DNA of 64,000 bases from Umbribacter vaginalis (GTDB lineage Bacteria > Actinomycetota > Coriobacteriia > Coriobacteriales > Eggerthellaceae). The stretch spans positions 52,247 through 116,246 of the forward strand of contig KQ959685.1 of the NCBI GenBank assembly GCA_001552935.1. Reading direction: 5' to 3'. The translations under genes and the position numbers were made by a program. The notes below the pieces were generated by a model, which searched no databases, was not told the DNA's origin, and saw only the letters and a list, made by a program, of their open reading frames with translations. Positions 27,601 through 35,137 of this stretch are shown piece after piece. Position 1 is the first letter of the stretch, and each line of letters starts with the position of its first letter.

Positions 27601-29827
27601 ATGGGGGTGTGTCTATAAAGAAAACTTTTCCAGCGTCGTTTGCAACTCTCCAACCTAAACCAAATACGCGCGAGTCGTCTTCTTCTGTTTTATACCGTTT
27701 TGTTTCGGTGTCTGTAGGAAAACCGCTGGTGTAATGAATGGTTTGTCCAAAGCGATAAGTAACTTTATAGAGTTTGCTCTTATCGGTATCGTTATATTCC
27801 TTATCGCCTTTTGTAATGGTAAAGTGGTTAACCACATCAAACAGTTTTTTACTTGTGCCGCCCGCGTTCACAATATCGGGGTTCGCGAAAATAAGCTCGT
27901 ACACGCGCCTGTTAAAGACCTTATTCACAACGGTAGTGCCGTCGGGGCGTATTTTTGTACGAGGGCGCATTTCTTTTGAACCAACATACTCGGGCTCTTC
28001 ACCTACATTTAATGAATTGGTAAGACCCTCCGTTGTTGCATCTTCCATAAAATACCGAGCAAGGTCGCTCTTATTGCCAATGCGCTCACGCAACGAGGCA
28101 TCAGGCCAGGCAAGTTTTGCAACATCATCATCAGTAAGATTCAAATCGTTTTGTGAAATAGTGCCGTTAGTGGTACCTTGCTTAGTTACCATACCAATAA
28201 AGTCATAATTATCCATATTGGTAGGGTCATCAGGTTTAGGTAAGTCGGCTTTTTGCACCCAGATGTTGATGTGATACTGTGCCTGCTGTGAAGCTATCTT
28301 CCAATGCGCTACAAAATGCACATTGGCATCGGGCATATGTTGAATAAATGTTGCCTGAGGATCTTTATTCGGTGTTGCTGGATTATACGACGGAACAGAC
28401 GATCCACCAGCACCTGCTGGTGTCTGCCTTATGGCTCCTGTATTGCACGTCCATCCATCAAACACGTATCCTTTACGCTTAGGCTCTGGAACAGCATCAA
28501 CTTGCATGCCGTATCGAAACGTTTTTGCTTGAATAGCAGTGCCACCCTGTGTGTCATACGACACTTCATGCTTATTCAATAGGTAGCGAAGTTCAAGCAG
28601 TAAATATTTCTTTGGACGATTGCTATTAGCAGGATCATCCGTATCTGCATCAGCATAATCTTCATCATCGGGAATAGGTGAACTTATCAAATTAAGCTCG
28701 GGTGAGTACCCCTCAATAGTAATAGGTTGCGCATACAAGTTTTGTCCAACAACGCCTTTTGCTTTGCTCACGTGAACTGGTTGCGACCCACCCTGCTTAT
28801 CAGGTACCGTAATAGTATAGCCAGTACCGTTGTACTCATTAAACTGATTAGGGTTATTCGGATCTTGTATCATATGGCGTACATAGTACGTAATTGTTTT
28901 AGGGCGATACTCAACCGTATACTGAGATATGATATTTGTATCTGTTGAAGTAATCGTGTTAACATGCGCTTCAACAAGCTGACGATCGATTTTGATATAC
29001 GACTGTACTGAATCGTCTTTTTGAGTGTCAAGGACATACTTGCCATCAACTTTAATGTAGTTGCCACGCTGTGCTTGATAGCCTTTAGTAGTTACAACAG
29101 GAATATATAAACCCTCACCGCTTGGATCACTTATCTTGGTAAGTTCGTCATCGGTAAAGGTAAACTCTGTGGGCTGTAACAGCTCTTTTTGATGATACCC
29201 CTCAACACAATACGTAACCTTAAACGTATAAATTTTTGTGGTATCTTTTTCACGTTGTACCTGATTATTTGCATCTTCTTGTGTTGAAGCAGTAGGGTTA
29301 TTGAGGTTAGGCGTAATAACGGTGCTTTTTGTGCCGTTCGCAGGCTGTGGTGTACTGCTTGAAGAGTTTGTTGGAACAGGCGATGTATTCTGTGCGCTGC
29401 CTGCATGTGCACTACCTGCGTTTGCGCGCGATTGATTGTCGGGTGAGGCAGCACGTGTTTGTGTAACTGCTGCCGCCATACGCACCTCTTCAGGAGAAGG
29501 CACTTTCGCTGTTGCAGAACGCGCTGATGCATTCGGCGCTATCGAGGAAGATCCCTGTGTACCATACACATCGATAGTGGGTTGAGATGCATTGACTTGA
29601 ATATGCGCCTTTGATTGAGAGGGCGATGCATTATCGGTGGCAGGGGAAGGCTCGGACGCTTGCGTTTCAAGCGCTTGAGCGGATGAAAAAGGAGCAATAG
29701 CCAGCGTTGACGCCAATGCAACTGATGCAACAACACCCAATGAAGAGCTATTTTTTGTAACTTCTGATACGCGTGCGTGCTTTGGACTATTCTTTTTGCA
29801 TCGCTTCTGCTGTTTATGTTTTGCCAT
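21659..29827 (-). CDS. Giant repeat-rich surface protein with sortase-like tail
   Basis: 2722 residues. A signal peptide (1 to about 53, cut near AQALE) is followed by Ser/Pro/Asn-rich sequence (to about 175). Beta-rich repeats with InlB-type (Listeria-Bacteroides) units follow: GYVFDGW (about 450), YEFAGWSLD (about 1002), GYIFNGW (about 1124), GYTFTGW (about 1422). From about 1475 to 2500 three larger modules of 350-400 residues recur, each opening with a Rib-like stretch such as DERVILKGDALP. The tail has LPKTSD (about 2683), a hydrophobic helix and KRKKKNKH: a sorting signal with Ser in place of the usual Gly. Probably an adhesin; the ligand is unknown. Its ribosome site AGGATATAGGG is fair. 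No frameshift was seen. Confidence 0.87.
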   Translation of the reverse strand: MAKHKQQKRCKKNSPKHARVSEVTKNSSSLGVVASVALASTLAIAPFSSAQALETQASEPSPATDNASPSQSKAHIQVNASQPTIDVYGTQGSSSIAPNASARSATAKVPSPEEVRMAAAVTQTRAASPDNQSRANAGSAHAGSAQNTSPVPTNSSSSTPQPANGTKSTVITPNLNNPTASTQEDANNQVQREKDTTKIYTFKVTYCVEGYHQKELLQPTEFTFTDDELTKISDPSGEGLYIPVVTTKGYQAQRGNYIKVDGKYVLDTQKDDSVQSYIKIDRQLVEAHVNTITSTDTNIISQYTVEYRPKTITYYVRHMIQDPNNPNQFNEYNGTGYTITVPDKQGGSQPVHVSKAKGVVGQNLYAQPITIEGYSPELNLISSPIPDDEDYADADTDDPANSNRPKKYLLLELRYLLNKHEVSYDTQGGTAIQAKTFRYGMQVDAVPEPKRKGYVFDGWTCNTGAIRQTPAGAGGSSVPSYNPATPNKDPQATFIQHMPDANVHFVAHWKIASQQAQYHINIWVQKADLPKPDDPTNMDNYDFIGMVTKQGTTNGTISQNDLNLTDDDVAKLAWPDASLRERIGNKSDLARYFMEDATTEGLTNSLNVGEEPEYVGSKEMRPRTKIRPDGTTVVNKVFNRRVYELIFANPDIVNAGGTSKKLFDVVNHFTITKGDKEYNDTDKSKLYKVTYRFGQTIHYTSGFPTDTETKRYKTEEDDSRVFGLGWRVANDAGKVFFIDTPPYRFDVNHFIVPKLKNAAFSQNNIRLFGEKLTPYQRVLVPDANNNGAGSIHVLVKLETEESARRNDDNNREYVASELSYTKDDTLSTEYDYGAPTIEGFESLQQTQRIEDFLDVDGYYDKLAEELTDVWEKDHPNEDDPDGGDEDFRDWVAQKFPHLVFTQEGSNGAELEENGFLCFKYKRKKAPIRFAVDEVTPIQEANDKAQALEPFATNIKKLGYHYDKAVTKQAPGAGKQFADTYTFELNGKTYTFKRPAQIPYDYEFAGWSLDPSGTQKLTPLKSDGTPYTDAEFAELLTKSPEDIAKALGNIPLESAGITLYASWKRVDVIHTLDIDMNRDDAPAHTQVFVKHGEYAKKARTTAHDTDSTTQRDYFPAVAERQGYIFNGWLQKYTKADGSEIWLPFSFKSPVLENLQIKAQWIEDKRVKGTVSHIFLREGYTVEQYKQAQQEHNNELLKKMVADQQDVTYANLRPRSSYAAEAAYRNGDYYPDHTYSTFVVSDNEADNHAEFIYTPYATRHYTVHYKDAAGNELAAPETFVSNKLTYDVAHAKVIPGYRLPDNEALARQLHFEADEHGAYKNNYDVNFVYDDVRILSRTSNDQVTPDNYSRLQFDTETTELSMESGKVKSTKSTVAGGDLAPFNGTNTGDTAHSTNTLTFDVVKGTKAYEAPLPIPHAKDGYTFTGWTSKVVFAKGETGVDGANRLPVFSEEFPYKVVYTAHFKKTQVTFVGANDNATPPDGYYKVTYSADQNGRLSRQISDGQGGTKTETLDTLTNVVVVDKYKDNVIEAPTAVPDKGFEEKGDFEFKGRDEKDRSYVKHFEMITPLAAEKRFVLPGKHVLQNNESIKSLIANNDTYADTDDATTGAQAATYEFCDEHGNPATLDEVTPGEHKIFIKVTAGRAHSRVSKLVPYFYEVLPQIMFGEAFKAKQYPAENVAHYKKITFKSNIDQGELVGKDQAAVEGAYKTLETYVYTGDNAPASYQLDLPSAIGKDHESDGYHYVFRGWRKLGAADQGGAIDFKTFVPDIKPTARYHDIAKLTSDIVLEAVYEKISYITQKTDNGNVPPDSVVVSFKPAAGRIWADGTTGPKVYYVKKGMDISRLDEQGVPIKQGENKKSILDALGEQLYGYQHAWSKSSMQGITEDDTVGDNPGEWLAANAFQEFVAKQSAVIEPTLVDERVILKGDALPHARDFIANIAELEGDNLKDDDHDGKPDNDAIRIEYINKPSSATPGTYTVPFRITVKHKDGQQDFVYRLVSVLKVMPRVLSPEKSQALFESIEQKNNAQHAPELTQEEKLFKDKYVSVVFETDTSQGELLDLNHRDKLLRTVVKHTDGANDITLSVPQVKSLLNLKEADGRAFDYKFIGWELVDSQTGAHLGMVPADGSSADGASAHGARTRTRRALLDAPDAVGMDRGASLQDARRNPQKIDITPDERSIKAKFKQAIIYRAVYDKVYHILDAGAVDSVPEGYVPVVIMPAPGHTWEDGTRDPYIKYVKSGSSIKDTIDVMQKQISGFIAWTVYDSDSKKLTDPADIADRNPTRARTFIARQSELPEITTKDDVTISAGDKLPSYTDLVGTTTVIDPTTGKEKLGADGKPELMNSLRAFTDPAINKRFAGWKTPENGYNSFDSSKPGVYTVRFGLNYFTDAWDMNPDGTPKKDKNGNPLFKTETQWVNVTVRVLPRVIAAQDMPADQLVENNYIKNHYKRVTFMVAKHDHGALASAWNSYYVLKSIDVNPNEMLESVNGVTQAAPQGASARDSVGAPLVIAKPGYIFSDWVKIPQRDGSIVYMAHFHKLPRLSATFSAQTFESKFFTSTLATDAQNPLKVKEGTILGFAPGSPTYGLSVVNNKGEFNISGTPTVTDWKAGEQTRDVQLHFESRDKYGREGEFVVTIRIARNAATPSGNNPEIPGDGFVQSPGAARTSAEERFNATQRSPRHARESLPKTSDVPSHPLLELVAGSGIALIGTAFIAKRKKKNKHTK

Positions 29828-30164
29828 AGCCCTATATCCTATCTCTACACTTCCCTATTTATGCGTAAGGTTGCATTGTACCTTATTTACCTTAAAATTT
29901 ATATAAGAATAGTTATACTCATAGTTGCATAGATGCAGAGCAAGGGTTGCTATAACCCCAGCTTACGCATTGTCACACAAACCCCTCTCGCTTGTGCATT
30001 GTGCTTACCTCAACTGGAGATATATATTCCATACACGAAAGAGGTAAAAAAGGAAATTGTATAAGATTGCGAGCAGTTTTACTAACAAAATGCCCAAGAG
30101 TGCATAAAAATACCAAAATACCTCAAACAATACGCAGAAAAAAGCACAAAAATAACACCATCTA
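29828..30164. other. Upstream region of the giant surface gene
   Basis: AT-rich stretch of 337 bases. On the minus strand TATATAAATTT and GAGTATAAC at about 29895-29920 could hold the promoter of the surface protein. I could not fix a -35/-10 pair. No gene or RNA was recognised. Confidence 0.35.
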
Positions 30165-31127
30165 TCATGCTGTGCATGCTTGTACAACAGCGCGATACCA
30201 TTCGGGGGCACGCGGTGCTGACGCTGCTGCTGAGCCTAAGGCTGGCGTTTGATCTGAGGACGACTGCGGGTCTGAAGCTGAAGCTAACTCTGAGGCTCGA
30301 GCTAAGTTTAGAGCTGGGGTTGAAACTGACTCCAGTGCTGGAACTGACACGAGCTTTGACACAAGCTCAAAGGGCATTGATGTGCTAGACGCTCTGGGCG
30401 CAGATGACACCTGCAGCATTTCATGACCGTATGTTTTTACGGACACAAAACCACAACGAAGCAGTTCATCTTTAAGTTCTTCATACGTTAATGCAGCGTG
30501 CAACTGATCGCCCTTACGGCGCGCCGCTAAGCGCTGCTGGCTTGAAAGAGCGGTTGTACACAACACAGCATCAAACACAAACACGCCATCAGGAGCAAGC
30601 ACAGCGCGAATTTGTTGCAATGCGCGTGACATGCTGTAACACACATTTAAGCTTGCACTGGCAAATACAAAGTCAAAGGGGAGCTTATTTTTATATAACA
30701 ACTGCTCAGTACAATGTTCATAAAGTGTTTCAGGATACGTACACGAAAAGTGAACTATCGACACAGAAAGATTGCTCCGCTGCAAATACGCCGGAGCTTT
30801 GCAACGTGCATGCTGAATGTTCTGAGGTGATGTGTCAACGCCCCACACAAACCCATTCTGCTTCACTTTATCAGCCAAACAGCAGACACCTTTTGCACCA
30901 CGGCACTGCACATCTAACACACGCGCTGATTCTATATGTTCTGACGGAAACGGCAAACGACATGCACCAGCAAGCACATCGTGCGAATGCAACTGTTCCT
31001 GCTGCGCATCATAATAATCACGCAATACTGAATGTAACGAAGGGGCGCGCGTTTCACTACGCGACAAAGACGTTCTATCTGCAGTATGAGAAAAAGACTC
31101 ACTATGATGCGATTGCATACGCGACAC
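30165..31127 (-). CDS. Class I SAM-dependent methyltransferase with low-complexity insert
   Basis: 320 residues. A Rossmann core is seen: SARVLDVQCRGAKGVCCLA (about 61-79), VWGVDTSPQNIQHAR, FDFVFASASLNVCYS, VLAPDGVFVFDAVL. The expected Gly-rich loop is degenerate (CRGAKG). Residues about 246-305 are a run of Ser, Ala, Pro and Leu in loose repeats (VSVPALESVSTPALNLARAS), encoded by DNA that looks like an expanded hexamer; the sequence then resumes with APEWYRAVV, usual at the end of such enzymes. GTG start directly after the kinase stop; an ATG three codons on is an alternative. Acceptor unknown. Confidence 0.66.
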   Translation of the reverse strand: MSRMQSHHSESFSHTADRTSLSRSETRAPSLHSVLRDYYDAQQEQLHSHDVLAGACRLPFPSEHIESARVLDVQCRGAKGVCCLADKVKQNGFVWGVDTSPQNIQHARCKAPAYLQRSNLSVSIVHFSCTYPETLYEHCTEQLLYKNKLPFDFVFASASLNVCYSMSRALQQIRAVLAPDGVFVFDAVLCTTALSSQQRLAARRKGDQLHAALTYEELKDELLRCGFVSVKTYGHEMLQVSSAPRASSTSMPFELVSKLVSVPALESVSTPALNLARASELASASDPQSSSDQTPALGSAAASAPRAPEWYRAVVQACTA

Positions 31128-32486
31128 CTAATCAGAAACGGGCGCAGACACCTGCGCTTCTTCAAGCAATTTATACGTAGGAGGATAAAGCATATCACCG
31201 CGCTGTTCAAGCACACCTAAACGAAAGTGTACCGTTGTGCCACAACCCTCAATACTTTTAATGCTCATGCGCGCATCGGCACCAAAATAGCTGCGCATAC
31301 GATCGGACACGTTTTTTACCGCAATACCAAGCCCCGTACTACATTCAGGATGCATAATAGTAGCAAGGCGCTCTTTGCTCATCCCAACACCGTTGTCGTT
31401 AACAAAAATGTGTACTTCATTGCTGACGTTTTTCGCGATAATGGTAATCGTCAGTCGCCCTGTGGCAGGCATTCCATGACGAACAGCGTTTTCGACAAGC
31501 GGCTGAATCATAAACGAAGGCACCATGCAAAACTCAAGCGCAGGATCAATACGCACTTCAAGGCACAAGCGTTCTTCGCCAAAACGGGCAATTTCAAACG
31601 ATAAATAGCGTTTTACTTGTGAAATTTCCCGATCAAGCTGAATAAGATCGGCGGAATCTTCCAAAGCGCGCCGATAAAACACAGCAAAATCGCGCAGCAG
31701 CACGCGTGCTTGCGTTGGGTTCGTGCGAATAAGAGCGCTAATGGTGTTGATAGTATTAAACAAGAAGTGCGGGTTTATCTGGGCTTGCAGTGCCTTTAGT
31801 TCCATGCTGGTTGCCAGACGTGTTTTTTCTTCCAGCGCCGCGGCTGCCATTTGAGTAGAAATAAGCTCCGCAAAACCTGACGCCAATGACTCTTGCGTTT
31901 GACTCATATGCAGCGGCGTGCGATAGTAAAATTTAAGCGTGCCTGCAATGCGATGTGCCACCACAAGCGGCACAATAATCGCAGCTCGAATGCGTGAATT
32001 GTGTGGAAGACCAATTTCTTCGGCGGAATGGAGCACGCGCACGTTACCATCGCTTAACGTTAAATGCGTAGCAGTTGTACGAATTTTGCGTCCCTGAATA
32101 CTATTACCATCAGTGTATCCCGAATAACCCAAAATATTTTCCTTATCGGTAATAGCAACAGCAATAGCGGCTGTTTCAGGTAACAGCAAGTCACACACTT
32201 TTTGAGCTGAATTGGTATCAAGACCATCAGCAAGATACTCTAACGTTTCGCTTGCAATACGCAACACAGAATTGCTTTGAACTGCACGTATAGAATCGGG
32301 GTCCATAAGCAGACGGATGAAGCTCATAAATGACAGGGCGAACACGATAAGCGCAATAAGGTGAAAGTGCAGCTCTTCGACGCGCATGAGGTTAAGCGAC
32401 ACCAGCGCGCAACCCGATGCTGCAGCAAGAATGCCAAGAATTGCTTCCGATGTTATGGAACGAGCTCGTTTTTTGCCAAATGTCAT
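31128..32486 (-). CDS. LytS-type sensor histidine kinase
   Basis: 452 residues. Two membrane helices (about 10-30 and 40-65) are followed by a GAF-like sensor region (about 85-225). The His-kinase motif is QAQINPHFLFNTINTISALI (about 235-254; phospho-acceptor His), and the ATPase part has MIQPLVENAVRHG, VNDNGVGMS and STGLGIAVKNV. I chose the ATG at 32486 (MTFGKKRAR) for the AAGGA site; the longer frame runs through GC-rich, Pro/Arg-rich repeat DNA. LytS kinases normally pair with LytTR regulators; the nearest is at 1393-2106. The downstream methyltransferase gene begins without a gap. Confidence 0.88.
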   Translation of the reverse strand: MTFGKKRARSITSEAILGILAAASGCALVSLNLMRVEELHFHLIALIVFALSFMSFIRLLMDPDSIRAVQSNSVLRIASETLEYLADGLDTNSAQKVCDLLLPETAAIAVAITDKENILGYSGYTDGNSIQGRKIRTTATHLTLSDGNVRVLHSAEEIGLPHNSRIRAAIIVPLVVAHRIAGTLKFYYRTPLHMSQTQESLASGFAELISTQMAAAALEEKTRLATSMELKALQAQINPHFLFNTINTISALIRTNPTQARVLLRDFAVFYRRALEDSADLIQLDREISQVKRYLSFEIARFGEERLCLEVRIDPALEFCMVPSFMIQPLVENAVRHGMPATGRLTITIIAKNVSNEVHIFVNDNGVGMSKERLATIMHPECSTGLGIAVKNVSDRMRSYFGADARMSIKSIEGCGTTVHFRLGVLEQRGDMLYPPTYKLLEEAQVSAPVSD

Positions 32487-32599
32487 AGGTGTCCTTACCA
32501 TGTGCTTCGCTGCGCGCGAGGTGCGGAATCGCGGGCGGGCGCGGGGCGGCGGCTGCGCTTGTAGCGCTTGCGGGCGCGGGGGCGTGCGGGCTCGGGGCG

Positions 32600-32636
32600 G
32601 TGCGTCGTCTGTTCGCGAGCGGTGCATCGTCTGTTC
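32600..32636 (+). repeat. Short dispersed repeat GTGCGTCGTCTGTT...GTGCATCGT, copy 2
   Basis: Reads GTGCGTCGTCTGTTCGCGAG then CGGTGCATCGTCTGTT, matching the minus strand at 2238-2271 in both half-units and spacing. It lies between the sensor kinase and the SafE gene. Confidence 0.45.
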
Positions 32637-32669
32637 GTGCAGGGGCGACGCGGTGCGCCTTTCAGCAGT

Positions 32670-33581
32670 TTACACCAGCAGTTCCCTTACCACCAAACCA
32701 ACTGCCGACAAAAGAAGAAATATCCCGAATAGCAGGCTTATCATGCGCTCGGGCAATATCGTTACCAGGCGCGCGCCCACCACGGCACCGGGGATTGAGC
32801 CAAGCGCCAACAGCACTCCTACCAGCACGTTCACGTTGCCAAGCACGAATTGCGTAATCACGCCCGGCACCGCCAAAATCATAACAGCAACAAGCGACGT
32901 ACCCGACGCCAGCGAAGGTTTTATATTCAGAAACGCTATCATCAGCGGTACCATCACAAAACCGCCACCGACGCCAACGTAACCCGAAGCCAGCCCTGCT
33001 ATCAGGCCTATCGCCAGCGCAATAACAACAGTGCGCACAGAAAAGCGGCGATGCTGCGGGCGGCAGTGTAGCGCTGCGGAAGATGCATGCTCGTCAATGG
33101 GCGACGCGTGGGGAATTGGCGCTGTGCAAGGTGATGCGTCGGCGCCTGCTGCCGCACCAACGCACGCTGCGTTCGTGCCTTGTGATGCGTCCAACCGTTC
33201 CGCGCGCTTACGTTCTCGCGACAGAACAGCCGCTTTTTGGAACATCTTCACCGCTGAAAGCCCTATCACCAGCGCCGCAGTTGTCATTATGAACCAATCA
33301 GGAGAATGCGTTGCAAGCAGCACTCCCACGGGCGCACTGCACGCGCCGCCGCATCCCATAAGAACGCCCAGCGACACGCAGGAAGTTTTGTGGCGCGCGT
33401 GCGTAACAACACCCGAAACAGACGTCGGAATAACCGTGAACAGGGCCGTTGCCGTACATTCAATAGCAGGCATTCCCCCTGCCACGCGCAGCAGCGTAAC
33501 CAAAAGCCCGCCGCCGCCAATGCCCAGCAAGCCCGAAGCAATGCCTACAAAAAAGCCAAACAATATATTCAAGTACCACAT
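32670..33581 (-). CDS. TauE/SafE-family membrane permease
   Basis: 303 residues with about eight membrane helices in two halves. Each half opens with the family glycine motif: FFVGIASGLLGIGGGGLLV (about 9-27) and GLIAGLASGYVGVGGGFVMV (about 192-211). The family exports sulfite, sulfoacetate or related organic anions; the substrate here cannot be told. The middle loop (about 110-185) is long and polar. I chose the ATG at 33581; the upstream GTG would contain the GGAGG ribosome site itself. The gene is richer in GC than the flanks. Confidence 0.86.
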   Translation of the reverse strand: MWYLNILFGFFVGIASGLLGIGGGGLLVTLLRVAGGMPAIECTATALFTVIPTSVSGVVTHARHKTSCVSLGVLMGCGGACSAPVGVLLATHSPDWFIMTTAALVIGLSAVKMFQKAAVLSRERKRAERLDASQGTNAACVGAAAGADASPCTAPIPHASPIDEHASSAALHCRPQHRRFSVRTVVIALAIGLIAGLASGYVGVGGGFVMVPLMIAFLNIKPSLASGTSLVAVMILAVPGVITQFVLGNVNVLVGVLLALGSIPGAVVGARLVTILPERMISLLFGIFLLLSAVGLVVRELLV

Positions 33582-33601
33582 ATCGACAGCTACCTCCACA
33601 A

Positions 33602-34888
33602 CTACTCGTTGTCGGGTAAGCTTAAGCGAATTTCACCTGTTGCGCCTGGATCGATATAACTACGCTCGGTGGTCTTTAAGCTTTCAGCGTGCTGCTGAGT
33701 GTCTACCATATGAACAAGCACATCGTGCAAATCATCGTTCTTTTCAACAAACTCCATAACGCTTGGCCACATATATTGAAAGCCGAAATACTTGTCGCAA
33801 TTTTCCTGAGCATACACGCGCGCTTCTGAGCGCGATGCGCACAACGCCTTGCGATACCCGGGCTTATCTTTACAAAACAGCAGGCGAAGCGATGCTGTAA
33901 GCGTCGCGCGACGAATAACGCCCGACTCAAGGTAAGGTCCTGGATAAGGATTCAGCGATGCAGGTTTAATTTGCAACAAGTCGATTTGCGTTTTGCTGTA
34001 TTCCATTTTTCGATATTCGTAAAACCAGCGAAATACATCGTGGTAAAAACGCAAACCTTCATTACGCTGAACAGGGGGGCGATGGTGCACAAGCCACGCT
34101 TTGTCGTACCACATTTCCGAACCATACATACGCAAGTTCAGCATGTAGTCGAGATCTTCGCCGCGTTGTATCCACGGATCAAACGCCACGCGGCTAAACG
34201 CTTCTTTGTGAAGCGCCATACAGCCTCCGCATACAAAATGGGAACGTTGAAGCCGCGGACCTCGCTGCGCACGGGTAAGCCACTGATTAAACGCACGTGG
34301 CAAGCGCCAAAAGTAATTCCATACTTCGTTTGTGTCACGCGCCTTTCGCGAGCTTTTTGTATCGAGAAACGACCCTGTTTTCGCAAGAATAGGAATACCT
34401 TTGCGCGTCAGTTTTCCAAGGCCATACATGGCCTTTTCCATAAAATGAGGATCTTGAACAATCATATCGTCGTCTAAAAACACAACCGAGTCGAAGTGCA
34501 ACAAATGCGCCACTACAAGCGATAAATTACGCAAAGCGGAATAACCTTGAACGCCAATTAAGCCATCAAAGTTTTTGTCAAGCTGTTGTGCAAGATGACC
34601 AACCAACACGCGCGCTTCACTTGGCCCCACCATAAACAGCGGCAAACTGGGGAATTGTTCAAAAATACGCGCAACTTTTTCTTTAGCTTGGTCTTCAATA
34701 GTAGCGTCACACGAAATAACAACCATAATACGTGAAATATGCGCAACACCACATAACGATGTAAGACAGCGTTTGAGCTCACCCTCTTGCGTAAGTGCTG
34801 TAGTATGGTCAAACGGGCTGAGCGCCTCAGTTCTGCGCGTAATACGATGCTGTGTAATATAGGTGGGAATAACTAATAACGGATCCAT
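33602..34888 (-). CDS. Family 2-like glycosyltransferase
   Basis: 428 residues, cytoplasmic or peripheral. An opening LLVIPTY, a nucleotide-sugar site VVFLDDDMIVQDP (about 136-148) and an acceptor-side WIQRGEDLDYMLNLRMYG (ED acid/base, about 246-250) fit a GT-A fold inverting enzyme. A GCM-type cysteine patch FVCGGCMALHKEAF lies between. No membrane helix is present, so it may act on a soluble or cell-wall intermediate. AAGGAGG precedes the ATG. The SafE permease gene follows closely, with no evident functional link. Donor and acceptor are unknown. Confidence 0.75.
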   Translation of the reverse strand: MDPLLVIPTYITQHRITRRTEALSPFDHTTALTQEGELKRCLTSLCGVAHISRIMVVISCDATIEDQAKEKVARIFEQFPSLPLFMVGPSEARVLVGHLAQQLDKNFDGLIGVQGYSALRNLSLVVAHLLHFDSVVFLDDDMIVQDPHFMEKAMYGLGKLTRKGIPILAKTGSFLDTKSSRKARDTNEVWNYFWRLPRAFNQWLTRAQRGPRLQRSHFVCGGCMALHKEAFSRVAFDPWIQRGEDLDYMLNLRMYGSEMWYDKAWLVHHRPPVQRNEGLRFYHDVFRWFYEYRKMEYSKTQIDLLQIKPASLNPYPGPYLESGVIRRATLTASLRLLFCKDKPGYRKALCASRSEARVYAQENCDKYFGFQYMWPSVMEFVEKNDDLHDVLVHMVDTQQHAESLKTTERSYIDPGATGEIRLSLPDNE

Positions 34889-34969
34889 GGTACCTCCTTA
34901 TATCACCTGTTCCTTCATACCATCACATGTGAGATATTGATGAAGGTTAGGCTGTGCGAAAAAATCGCT

Positions 34970-35105
34970 TCGCGGTAGTGTGCTTCTCTGTTGCTGCTGT
35001 ATTGCTTCTACTGTGCTGCTCAATGGCGACATTACTGCTGCATTACTTACTGCTGGTCAATGGCAACGTAACTGCTTGCATCACTGCTGCATTGCGCCAT
35101 TATCG
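34970..35105. repeat. Imperfect TGCTGCATTACTG-type repeats
   Basis: A low-complexity stretch with alternating TGCTG and CAATGGC/ATTACT motifs. CTGCTCAATGGCGACATTACTGC near 35017 reappears as CTGGTCAATGGCAACGTAACTGC near 35052. It fills most of the gap between rsgA and the glycosyltransferase. Confidence 0.5.
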
Positions 35106-35137
35106 CTGCACGAGTTCGTTGGTTACTGCTCTATTAC

